A stretch of DNA of 64,000 nucleotides from Gossypium raimondii (Eukaryota > Streptophyta > Magnoliopsida > Malvales > Malvaceae): NCBI RefSeq assembly GCF_025698545.1, contig NC_068569.1:4278001-4342000 (forward strand), given 5' to 3'. Every line of letters starts with the position of its first letter. Positions within the stretch are counted from its first letter, which is position 1. The notes under the pieces were generated by a model. The model had not been told where the DNA came from, did no database searches, and saw only the letters and a program-made list of their open reading frames with translations. Both the position numbers and the translations under genes were made by a program. Positions 12,401 to 24,075 of the stretch are shown piece by piece.

Positions 12401-13343
12401 TGACTAATGTGTTGCCTCTTTGTACTTCTCCTCTTGTTCTGCCTTGCGTTGATGGAAATCTTAGTGCTTGATCTGACAACTGTTATGTATCTAACAGAGA
12501 GTAGTAAAGGAGAAGAATGCTCTTGCTGAAAGATTGAAGAGTGCTGATGCTGAACGGAAAAGATTTGATGAAGAATTGAAACGGTATGCCACAGAAAATG
12601 TGACTCGCGAAGAAATTCGTCAGTCACTTGAGGATAAAGTTCGTAGATTGACCCAAACAGTGGGGCAAACTGAAGGTGAAAAGCGGGAAAAAGAAGAGCA
12701 GGTAGCTAGGTGCGAAGCATATATTGATCGCATGGAATCAAAGTTGCAGGCCTGCCAGGTTTTTGTTTCATCATAGTTCCTCTACTTTCTATTTAGTTAT
12801 ATTTTAATTTGAATTTCTAGGAGGTTTGTAACTATTTAGTGGCAAGAGCTGGATGGGGTTTAATATCGGACATGCCATTATCTATCTTTTGGTTTGTGAT
12901 GCCTAGTTTGCAAATGAATCATCATTTTTCTGTGCTGTCACGGAAAGTTGTGAGCTTAGAAAGTCTAATTGAATATATATTTGTTGTGTTTGCAGCAATA
13001 TATTCACACCCTGGAAGCCTCACTTCAAGAAGAAATGTCCCGACATGCCCCTCTCTATGGTGCTGGTCTGGAAGCTCTATCCATGAAAGAGTTGGAAACA
13101 TTGTCTAGGATTCACGAGGAAGGGCTGAGGCAAATCCATGCCCTCCAGCAGCGTAAAGGCAGTCCTGCTGGTAGTCCACTTGTGAGTCCACATGCTATCC
13201 CACATAATCACGGGTTGTACCCTACAACACAACCACCGCCGATGGCTGTTGGAATGCCACCGTCCTTCATCCCTAACGGTGTAGGTATTCACGGTAATGG
13301 GCACGTCAATGGAGCTGTTGGGCCTTGGTTCAACCATGCTTGA
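6430..13343 (+). CDS. Four-MATH-domain protein, copy A (TRAF-like, AT2G25320 type)
   Basis: Ten coding exons: 6430-7810, 8293-8766, 8853-9154, 9590-10312, 10392-10670, 10881-11042, 11134-12072, 12175-12390, 12498-12758, 12996-13343. They join in frame to 1,694 residues. After a Ser/Pro-rich N-terminus, four MATH/TRAF-like domains follow (about residues 79-213, 248-396, 434-590 and 610-745), recognisable by repeated FTWKVENF- and FVSHRLSVVNQK-like signatures. Then come an acidic segment, a long helical region and a coiled coil encoded by exons 7-10. The tail is Pro/Gly-rich and ends in VGPWFNHA. MATH domains bind partner peptides, but the family with four of them is poorly characterised; the protein is probably a cytosolic scaffold. 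It differs from the TRAF1a/b (MUSE) proteins of plant immunity, which have one MATH domain. The start was chosen because both copies share MKQSSSEAV and diverge more upstream. No damage was seen. Confidence 0.9.
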
Positions 13344-15104
13344 TTTCTCGGGCTGTATGTTCTTGCCCCATAGAGTTGGTTAACATCTCTCATTTCTCCA
13401 TTTGACGAGATGTCCTATTTTTGAATTCTTTTTATTTTCTTTTTTTGGCATTTTTGCTGCTAGAACTTTTGGAAGCACATCACTGAGAAAGAAATAATAA
13501 GTTGGGGGGCGAGGCATCCCATTCCCCGGTAAAGGAAAGGGTTGTGGGTAGCATTCTGCTGATTGAATGTCTGCATTTCAAATAGAACTAACAGTTGGAA
13601 AATGCCATTTTACGTCAATGCTTCTTCTTCTGGTTATTTTTTTTATAGAAGTTAATCATAGGCTTAAGAGAAGTTTTGATGATGACTTTTTTATTCATTG
13701 TTTCTTTATCCTGGCGTTTTATTAATTTGATTCCTATCAATTTTAGTTGGTGTTGGAGGAATGACGTGACTGGTGACATGACATTTTTTGGGTTGGTTTT
13801 GCATGGAAACGTGACATTTTGGATCCAAATTTATAACCTTCTGAAGTTCGGATCTTTTATTCCTGAACATTTAAATGTTTATTCTATATCTCAACCCAAT
13901 TTCTAAGAAAATCCCTTTTCTTATAACTGAAAAAGAAAATTCATAAATCCAATATTTATTCACTTACAACTGATTATATTATGAAAAGCGGTTTATGATT
14001 TTTCGATTCCAATTCAACTTTAATCACCTTTAAGTTCTAAAGTTCTTTTTCGAGAAAAGAGAATAAAAAAGGTTCTTTTAATGACACAATCTTATATGAA
14101 GTGCAACATAAACCCTTCTGTATTTTATACTTATTTAAAAAGTCCTGTCTATTTAAATAGTCGAATCAGTCCTCAACAATCAACATGTAAATCTTATCAC
14201 ATATAAGCATCTATCAGAATTTGCAAAATACAATTTTTAACAATTTTGTTTTTGAAAGAGAATTTTCAAACTACAATTTAATTTAATTTGAAATCCAAAA
14301 TATTAATTTAATCTATTTCTTTAATAATTCATAATAAAATATTATCTATATTTAAAAAATTTAAATCCTTAGAGCTTTCCTTTTATATAAAGTCGTATAA
14401 ATAATTATAATTACAAAGAAGAAGAAGAAGAAGTTAATGAAGCTTTTAAAGCTTTCATTTTATATGGAGTTGTATAAATATACGTCGGAAATATAAATCC
14501 GTGTTTAATGACTTAATATTAATTATACCATGAAACATACAATGTCGTAAGTAGCAACTTAACTAAACTTAAAATGATGGCTTTCTTATGTAATTTGAGT
14601 GGGAATGTATGTGCATTAAGTACAGGTTTCAAACACAATGAGGTTACACATTTCCAATCACGATGTTCGCAATTGCCATGTTAAGCAGATTCATCAATTA
14701 TTCCGGTAAATTATTGAACCTAATACCACCCTAACGATAGAGAAATAAAAATAAAAAATCAACTTGAGGCATGGTGTTTTCTCGAATGATGATTTTACAT
14801 AAAGATAAATTCCAATGAGATGTAGATTTATATATGAAAAAGAAAAATTAATCCATCATGCTATTGGTTTAGTAGTTAATTTGTTAGGGTTTAAGTTAAT
14901 TGACATAAAAACATTTTGTTTTTCATCAAAGCTCTACTTTTTATTCTAATTTTCTTAAAAACATGAAAATTCCTTTCGCTCAAATAATTGTTTTAGAGTT
15001 ATTTAGTGCCATTGTTTCACTTATAATCATATTCATTCATAACGAATAACAACATAAATGCCGTTGCAAACCACTTTCTTTTTTCCGTCTAGAAATTAAA
15101 CAAC
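13344..15104. other. 3' UTR of copy A and unique spacer between the two MATH genes
   Basis: To about 13,910 the sequence still matches the 3' flank of copy B, so it is 3' UTR and flank belonging to the duplicated unit. From about 13,960 to 15,100 it is AT-rich, unmatched elsewhere in the window, and holds no gene that I can see. A short (GAA)n run lies near 14,417. Confidence 0.6.
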
Positions 15105-15463
15105 CGAGGGTTGTTCAAATGGACGGGTCACGTGCATCTGGACTAAGGCCCCATACTTGACGGGCCCAAAAGTAGGTGCACACATCCATAGCCCAGTCAA
15201 CCGAATGGACGGCAGTGGCTCTTGATGAGATCAATATTCACAGAAATCGCACTGGAAGGTGCAGGGTAAGGACGGTGCGCCCTCTTTGTACCTGACCCGA
15301 AGCGTATTCCTCCCCCTTACCCTCTCTGTTCATTTCTCTCTCTAAAAAACAGAGCTCAAAAGCAAAAAAAAGGAACATAAATTTTTTTGGTTATTAAAAC
15401 CAGCGTTCGAGAGGGAGACAGAATACCCAAAATAAAAATATAAAGAAAAAGGAGACAGGGACA
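15105..15463 (+). promoter_or_regulatory. Promoter and 5' UTR of MATH gene copy B
   Basis: The sequence is clearly homologous to the region upstream of copy A, with a retained G-box CACGTG at 15129-15134, a GGGCCCAAAA word and a CT-rich leader. It is shorter than the copy A region: a stretch between the GCCCAGTC word and the TGATGAGATCAATATTCAC block is missing. Regulation of the two copies may therefore differ slightly. Confidence 0.5.
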
Positions 15464-18400
15464 ATGAAGCAGAGCTCATCTGAAGCAGTCTCCTCATCGT
15501 CTTCTTCCTCTACGCCCAGCGGACCTGACCAATCACAGCCCGCCACCTCAGCATCAGTACCTGAAAACCACCACAACCACAGCAATAGCAAACCCTTGGC
15601 ATCGATATCGGCGGCGGATGACTTAGCTGGTGCGGGGTCGAGAGACGGCAGCGGCGGGGCCCAGGAAACGGTGACCTTCGATCGACGAGGAGAATACTCG
15701 GCGGTCTGCAGATGGACGATTAATAATTTCTCGAGAATCAAAGCTAGGGCACTATGGAGCAAGTACTTCGAGGTAGGCGGTTACGATTGCCGTTTATTGG
15801 TGTATCCAAAAGGGGACTCCCAGGCTTTGCCGGGTTACATATCCATTTATCTCCAAATCATGGACCCGCGGGGTACATCATCGTCTAAATGGGACTGCTT
15901 CGCCAGCTACCGCTTAACCATTGTCAATCTAATCGACGATTCCAAAAGCATTCACCGTGATTCATGGCATCGTTTCTCAAGCAAGAAGAAATCTCACGGT
16001 TGGTGTGATTTCACGCCTTCTTCTACTGTTTTCGATCCCAAGTCAGGTTATCTCTTCAATAACGACGCCGTTTTGATTACCGCCGATATCTTAATCTTGA
16101 ATGAATCCGTTAATTTCACACGTGATAATAATGATGTTCAATCCTCATTGTCTTCCATGATTTCGTCTTCTGTTGTTGCCATTCCCGTTTCTGATGTTTT
16201 GAGTGGCAAATTCACTTGGAAAGTGCATAATTTTAGTTTGTTTAAGGAGATGATTAAGACACAGAAGATAATGAGCCCGGTTTTCCCAGCCGGGGAGTGT
16301 AACTTGAGGATTAGTGTGTATCAAAGCTCGGTTAACGGGCAAGAGTATTTGTCTATGTGTTTGGAGAGTAAGGATACTGATAAAACGGTTGCTTCTGATA
16401 GGAGTTGTTGGTGTTTATTTAGAATGTCGACCCTGAATCAGAAGCCAGGGTCGAATCATATGCACAGAGACTCGTATGGGAGGTTTGCTGCAGATAATAA
16501 GAGTGGGGATAATACCAGTTTGGGATGGAATGACTACATGAAGATGTCGGATTTTGTTGGGCAGGAGGCGGGGTTTTTGGTGGATGATACTGCTGTATTT
16601 AGTACTTCATTTCATGTGATCAAAGAGTTTAGTAGTTTTTCCAAGAATGCAGGGTTGATAGCAGGTAGGACAGGGAGTGGAGCAAGGAAGTCTGACACGT
16701 ATATGGGAAAATTCACTTGGAAGATTGAGAATTTTACAAGGTTGAAGGATCTGTTGAAGAAGAGGAAGATAACAGGTCTTTGCATCAAGAGCAGGAGATT
16801 TCAGATTGGAAATCGAGATTGTCGCCTGATTGTTTACCCTCGAGGTAATGTAAGAAACATTGTAAATTCTTTTGCAATGAATTAGATTTTGTGTTCATTT
16901 TTCTACAGGCAAATGGAATCTGGTATTTTAAGTTTAAGGAAGTGACTAGTCTTGCATTTTGCTTTTTTTATTTTATTGGATTGAACTACGAGATGGTTGC
17001 ATGCTTATGGTAATTGTTCACTACTAAGGTTTTCGTTTCAAGTCCAATTGGTAATTTGGTGGCTTAACCTTCCACACTAAATTCATAATTAACTTGTTTG
17101 AAAATGTTTTGGCTTTACTTGCACGTTGCTTAGGTTTCTCTTAGGGTAGGGTGACAGATTTTCTAGCTGTCAATTGCTTCTTTTGTTTTGCCTCTAGAAA
17201 CAGGGGTATATTTAACCCTTGTAATCTACTTTGCTGTCAGTCCTATTATCTTTTCATATAGGACAAGGTGGCCTCCGTTTAGAAAGTGAACTGATTGAAT
17301 TTTTATATGGGCTTGATGGTATCAGGGCAGTCTCAGCCACCGTGCCACCTTTCTGTGTTTCTTGAGGTTACTGATTCACGAAATACTTCCAGTGACTGGA
17401 GCTGTTTTGTAAGTCATCGGCTGTCAGTTGTGAACCAAAAGGTGGAAGAGAAGTCAGTTACCAAAGAATCTCAGAATCGCTACTCTAAAGCTGCGAAAGA
17501 CTGGGGTTGGCGTGAGTTTGTGACTCTCACCAGCCTATTTGATCAGGATTCTGGTTTCCTTGTTCAGGATACTGTTGTATTCTCTGCAGAGGTTCTTATT
17601 CTGAAAGAGACATCGATAATGCAAGATTTTAGTGATCAGGATTCTGAGTTAGCAAATGCTGTTCCTCAGATAGAAAGGGTTGGAAAGAGAAGTGCATTCA
17701 CATGGAAGGTGGAGAATTTCTTATCTTTCAAGGAAATCATGGAAACCCGCAAGATTTTTAGCAAATTTTTTCAAGCTGGTGGATGTGAGCTTCGAATTGG
17801 TGGGAAATTGTCTCCTGTTAACTCTCCATTTAGAATGCCCTTGTAGTTGGCTCTCTTGATTAATTGGTTGTTTCTAATGATGCAGGTGTGTATGAGTCCT
17901 TTGATACCATTTGTATATACTTGGAGAGCGATCAGTCAGTTGGTAGTGACCTTGACAAAAACTTCTGGGTTAAATACAGAATGGCTGTGGTGAATCAAAA
18001 GAATCCAGCCAAAACTGTCTGGAAGGAATCTTCTATTTGTACAAAGACATGGAATAATTCTGTTTTGCAATTCATGAAGGTATCAGATATGCTAGAAGCA
18101 GATGCAGGGTATCTTGTGCGAGACACTGTTGTTTTTGTTTGTGAAATACTGGATTGCTGCCCTTGGTTTGAGTTTTCAGACCTTGAGGTTAGTCTTTTTT
18201 GGACCTCTTCCTTTCATGTGTTGTTTGAAATTCGCCAAGATGAGTTTTCTCTATATTGAATTTTCCGATTCAGAGTTAATCCTTCTGGGCTTTCCATTTA
18301 TATGAAACTTGCTTTCTATTACAAAGGAGTTTTGGCACAAAAAAAGGGCTTTTCTGCTGGATGCCTTATTAGAGTTTTTATCAGTTTGGCCTGAATTTTT

Positions 18401-21400
18401 TGTTAACTTGATCCTTACCCAGTGATACATGCTCGGATGGGTGAAATTTATTAAATTTCATTCACCGAAGCTGCCAATTTCACCATGGGCCTGAAATTGG
18501 GCCTTGAGACTTGCATCACCCAATTTTGGCCGGCTTCTTTTAAGTCGCCTTTAATGCAAAGTTCATTACGTTCCCAAACTGACTACTTTGACAAAAGGGG
18601 TGATACTAGTTAAAGCTAATATATGTTTAGCCATAATATCTTTTTATTTCCTTGAAAGAATGGCATTTTTTTCTTAATATATGTCTAGTGAACTAATATC
18701 AGAATTTTAATGTTTTGTTTTCTCTAAATTTGCCAGGTTTTGGCTTCTGAAGATGATCAGGATGCTCTAACAACTGATCCTGATGAACTCATTGATTCTG
18801 AAGACAGTGAAGGAATAAGTGGGGACGAAGAAGATATCTTTAGAAACCTTCTTTCCCAAGCTGGATTTCACCTTACCTATGGAGATAATCCATCGCAGCC
18901 ACAGGTCACTTTACGGGAGAAGCTTCTCATGGATGCTGGGGCAATTGCTGGTTTTCTGACTGGACTTCGTGTTTACCTGGATGACCCAGCCAAAGTGAAA
19001 CGTTTGTTGCTTCCAGCTAAGCTCTCTGGTAGTGGTAATGGAAAGAAGGTTTCGAAGACTGACGAATCTTCACCGAGTTTGATGAATTTGCTAATGGGGG
19101 TCAAAGTTTTGCAGCAGGCAATTATTGATCTACTCTTGGATATAATGGTGGAATGTTGTCAACCCTCAGGAGTAGCACACAGTGATTCTTCAGATGCAAA
19201 CTCTAAACCTTCTTCCGATGGCGGGGAAGCTACTAGCCCACTGGGCTGTGAACAGGAAAATGGTGCTGTGGGATCTGCTCAATTTCCTACGAACGAAAGG
19301 TTGGCTTCTTGCGTGGATGATGGTAGCACTGCCTCTGCCGTGCAAAGCTCTGCCATGAATGGGATTGATATCTCTGGAAAAGCTATCCATGGACTGCCTA
19401 TTTCTCCACCAGAGACATCTGCTGGGGGTTCTTTGGAGAATTCCTCACTTTGCACAAAGGTATAATTCATAAATATAGTTGAACTGACTTGATTACCAAT
19501 CATGTATTAACTGCTTGAACTAATCAAATTTCCAGACCAAGTGGCCTGAGCAGTCTGAGGAGCTTTTAGGGTTGATTATCAACTCATTGAGAGCCCTAGA
19601 TGGAGCTGTTCCACAAGGATGTCCGGAGCCAAGGAGGAGGCCCCAGTCTGCACAAAAGATTACTCTCGTATTGGATAAAGCCCCTAAGCATCTGCAACCT
19701 GATCTAGTTGCATTGGTGCCTAAATTGGTAGAGCATTCAGAGCATCCACTGGCTGCTTATGCACTACTGGAACGACTTCAAAAGACAGAGGCAGAGCCTG
19801 CATTACGGATACCCGTAAGATAGTCTTTGTTCAGGACTTAGTTTTCTTTTACTTGTAGTATATGTCAGCTGTCATTAGGACATGCTTTTGGAGAATGGGG
19901 GAGTTTCTGACATTACTACAAATTTTGAATGCATCTTTTTTTTTCCCAAATATGTTTTTTTTTTTTGGTTATAAATTCATTATCTAATCATCAATTTGTA
20001 AATTAATGATTCTTCTATTTCAGGTATTTGGAGCTCTCAGTCAACTAGAATGCGACAGTGAAGTGTGGGAACGTGTCTTATTTCAATCGTTTGAGCTTTT
20101 GGCAGATTCAAATGATGAACCTCTGGTTGCAACAATAGATTTCATCTTTAAAGCTGCATTCCAATGTCAACATCTTCCAGAAGCTGTATGATATACTTTC
20201 TCGTATCGTTTTTTTATTCTGCTTATTAACATTTTTCTGTGAAGCATAACTCTTTTTGTTCTCTTCTGTAGGTTAGATCTGTTCGTGTTAGGCTACAAAG
20301 TTTAGGCGCTGAGGTGTCTCCTTGTGTTTTTGATTTTTTAAGTAAACTTGTAAATAGTTGGGGAGATCTTGCTGAGGCCATACTAAGAGATATTAATTGT
20401 GATGGTGATTTAGTTGAAAATTGCTCGGCTGTGGCTTCTGGGCTCTTCTTGTGTGGTGAAAATGGATCCACTTCTGAAAGACCGCATGCAGTGGATGAGC
20501 AGGCTTTTTGTGCTACTCATCATTTTTCTGACATTTATATCCTGATTGAGATGCTATCTATACCTTGCCTAGCTGTTGAAGCTTCTCAGACGTTTGAGAG
20601 AGCTGTGAGCGCTGGAGCCATTGTAGCTCAGTCTGTAGCCTTGGTCTTGAAAATGCGTCTTGCTCAGAGGTTGAGTCTTAATTCCAGATATGTTGCTGAA
20701 AGCTTTCAGCATGCTGATGCTGTAATTGAAGGAGAAGCCAGTGAGCGGCTTAGAGCTCAACGGGATGATTTCACTTCTGTTTTGAGTCTTGCCGAGACCT
20801 TGGCACTTTCTAGAGATCTTCGTGTCAGGAGCTTTGTGAAAATGCTTTATACAATATTATTTAAGTGGTATGTAGATGAGTCCTACAGAATGAGAATGCT
20901 AAAAAGACTTGTTGATCGTGCAACCAGTACTACCGAAAGTAGTAATGAAGTAGACTTAGATTTGGATATTCTGGTCATTTTGGTTTCTGAGGAGCAAGAA
21001 TTTGTCAGACCTGTCCTAAGCATGATGCGGGAAGTTGCTGAGCTTGCAAATGTTGATCGGGCAGCTCTTTGGCACCAGTTATGTGCTAGTGAAGATGCAA
21101 TTATCTGCATACGTGAAGAGAGAAAGGTCGAGATGTCAAATATGGTCAAGGAAAAAGCTGCTTTATCCCAGAAATTAAGTGAATTTGAGGCTGCAAATCA
21201 TCGGCTAAAGGTGTGTGTCTTAAACTAATGATAATGTTCAGTTCTGGGACTCCTGTTGCATATAATCTTTTCAGGAAATTCTTAAAATTAACACATTTTA
21301 AAATTGACAGTCTGAAATGAGGGCTGAGATGGATCGCTTTGCTCGGGAAAAGAAGGAACTTTCTGAACAAATACAGGAGGTTGAGAGTCAACTTGAGTGG

Positions 21401-22473
21401 CTTCGTTTAGAGAGAGATGATGAAATTGCAAAACTAGCTAATGAGAAAAAAGCACTTCAGGATCGTCTTCATGATGCAGAAGCTCAGCTATCTCAGTTAA
21501 AGTCTCGGAAACGAGATGAGTTGAAGGTACTTTTGATGGTTAATATGTTGCCTCTTTGCACTTCTCCTCTTGTTCTGCCTTGGGTTGATGGATATCTTAT
21601 TGCTTTATCTGACAACTGCTATGTATCTAACAGAGGGTAGTAAAGGAGAAGAATGCTCTTGCTGAAAGATTGGAGAGTGCTGAAGCTGAGCGGAAAAGAT
21701 TTGATGAAGAACTGAAACGGTATGCCACAGAAAATGTGACTCGAGAAGAAATTCGTCAGTCACTTGAGGACAAAGTTCGTAGATTGACCCAAACAGTGGG
21801 GCAAACTGAAGGTGAAAAGCGGGAAAAAGAAGAGCAGGTATCTAGGTGCGAAGCATATATTGATGGCATGGAATCAAAGTTGCAGGCCTGCCAGGTTTTT
21901 CTCTCATCAAAGTTTCTCTACTTTTTGTTTGGTCGTCATCTTTTAATTTGAATTTCTAGGAGGTTTGTAACTATTTAGTGGCAAGAGCTGGATGGGGTAT
22001 AATATTGGATTTGCCATTATCTATCTTTTGGTTTGAGATGGCTAGTTTGCATATGAATCATCATTTTTCTAGGCTGTCATGGATAGTTGTGAGCTTAGGA
22101 AGTCTTATTGAATATATATTTGTCGTTGTGTTTGCAGCAATATATTCACACCTTGGAGGCCTCACTTCAAGAAGAAATGTCCCGACATGCCCCTCTCTAT
22201 GGTGCTGGTCTGGAAGCTCTATCCATGAAAGAGTTGGAAACATTGTCTAGGATTCACGAGGAAGGGCTGAGGCAAATCCATGCCCTCCAACAGCGTAAAG
22301 GCAGTCCTGCTGGTGGTCCACTTGCTATCCCACATAATCATGGGTTATACCCTACAACACAACCACCGCCAATGGCTGTTGGCCTGCCACCGTCCTTCAT
22401 CCCTAACGGTGTAGGGATCCACGGCAATGGGCATGTCAATGGAGCTGTCGGGCCTTGGTTCAACCATGCTTGA
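15464..22473 (+). CDS. Four-MATH-domain protein, copy B (tandem paralogue)
   Basis: Ten coding exons: 15464-16844, 17326-17799, 17886-18187, 18737-19459, 19536-19814, 20024-20185, 20272-21210, 21311-21526, 21634-21894, 22138-22473. They join in frame to 1,690 residues. Exons 1-9 have exactly the lengths of their copy A partners. The last exon is 12 bases shorter, removing four residues (VSPH) from the Pro-rich tail. Domain order is as in copy A: four MATH domains, acidic linker, helical region, coiled coil. Scattered substitutions separate the copies (for example EMVTVD versus ETVTFD near residue 70), but no frame damage is seen, so both copies look functional. Intron 3 is about 114 bases longer than in copy A. 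The start codons are 9,034 bases apart. Confidence 0.9.
18403..18514. other. ~112-bp segment in intron 3 of copy B, absent from copy A
   Basis: Alignment of the two introns by eye shows this stretch only in copy B, between a shared GTTTGGCCTGAATTTT-like block and a shared ACCCAATTTTGGCC-like block. CCTGAATTT/CCTGAAATT words occur at both edges, so either insertion or deletion between short repeats could explain it. No transposon ends are evident. Confidence 0.6.
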
Positions 22474-24075
22474 TTTCTAGGGCTACATGATGTTTTTCTG
22501 CCCCATAGAGCTGGTTAACATCTCTCATTTCTCCATTTGACGAGAAATCCTATTTTTTATTTTATTTTTCTTTTTTTGGCATTTTTGCTGCTAGAACTTT
22601 TGGAAGCACACATCTCTGGGAAAGAAACAATAAAAGAGGGGGGGGGGGGGGGGCAAGGCATCCCATTCCCCGTTGAAGGAAAGGGTTGTGGGTAAGCATT
22701 CTGCTGATTGAATGTCTTCATTTCAAATAGAACTAACAGTTGAAAAATGCCATTTTGCCCTCTATGCTCCTTTTTATTTTTTATATTTATAGAAGTTAAT
22801 CAGAGGCTTAAGAGAAGGGTTTTTTTTAATTACCATTCTGGAGACTTTTTTATTCACTGTTGCTCTTATTTTTGCGTTTTATTAATTTGATTCCATCAAT
22901 TTTAGTTGCTGTTGGAGGAATGGCGTGACTGTTGACATGATTAATACTCGACTGGGTTGACGATGACATGTTTAGGGTTTGTTTTACATTGAAACCAGAC
23001 ATTTTGGATCTAAATGCCCCCATTTTTAACTATTCACTTTTTTTGTATTTATAAATGTTTATTCTATATTTGAACGCCCAAAATAGCTCTGTGACCGACC
23101 CAGTTTCCATCTAAAGCCCTTCTCTTATAACTGAAAAATAAAATACGTAAATCCATTGTTCGGCCACTTATAATATGATATAATATAATATTGTATATAC
23201 TTGCTTCGGGTTCAATCCTTGGACTTTTACTTCTCTCAACGTGGCCATATAATTATTAATAATTTCAAGGATACTTTTATGATTGAAAATACTGAAAGTG
23301 AAATTGTCCATGGTTTACGAGTGAGATAATAGCATTACTTTCGCACTACCCAAAATCATTTACATCGTTAATTAACTAACCGTAAGTACGGATTCTGATT
23401 CAAAGATATTTGACCATTGAGTAGTTTGTGATTCAATACAATAATACACATAAGATTTTAAGAACAAATTGAGTACAAACAAAGTTTCTTTTGTTTATTT
23501 ATATTATGTTTAGTCAATTGTTTAAGGTTCATTTATTTTTATTGTTATATAATTATTTTATAACTTTTATGTGCTTATTTTATTTATAATATAAAATTTA
23601 ATATTTATACTTGATTATTTTATATTTAAAGAATAAAATATATTTTTATTTATTGTTTATTTGTTTAATATTCATGAGTTCAATTATATATTTATGAACA
23701 TGTGTTCATTTAATTTAAAACCAACATTAACATATATAATTTCAAAATTCTAAACCAACACGAATTTAACAATAACCACTTAAAATAGATAAATATAAAT
23801 TTTTTCATTTATAATCCTAATATTGTGAAGTAAATAAAAAAAATTGTCGGTCTTTATCTTTCTTTCATGTATAGTTTCTTCTTATCAATTTAATAATAAT
23901 AAACTTGTATATAATTTATATATTAAAATGCATAAACACAACTTAACCTCCTTTGCGTATGACATACACATATAAATTTGACGAACAAAAATAGTAACTT
24001 TTAAAAAGAAGTAAGTTGGAAGAGAACTAAAACAAGTGGATAATCTATGACTAGTACTACGTAATGTGAAATGAA
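22474..24075. other. 3' flank of copy B and AT-rich spacer
   Basis: Similarity to the 3' flank of copy A continues to about 23,130. The rest, to the stop codon of the minus-strand GT47 gene, is very AT-rich and shows no exon-like sequence. Confidence 0.6.
22638..22653 (+). repeat. Run of 16 G in the 3' flank of copy B
   Basis: The equivalent place in copy A (about 13505) has only six G. The homopolymer therefore expanded after the duplication, or its length is a sequencing or assembly artefact. Confidence 0.85.
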
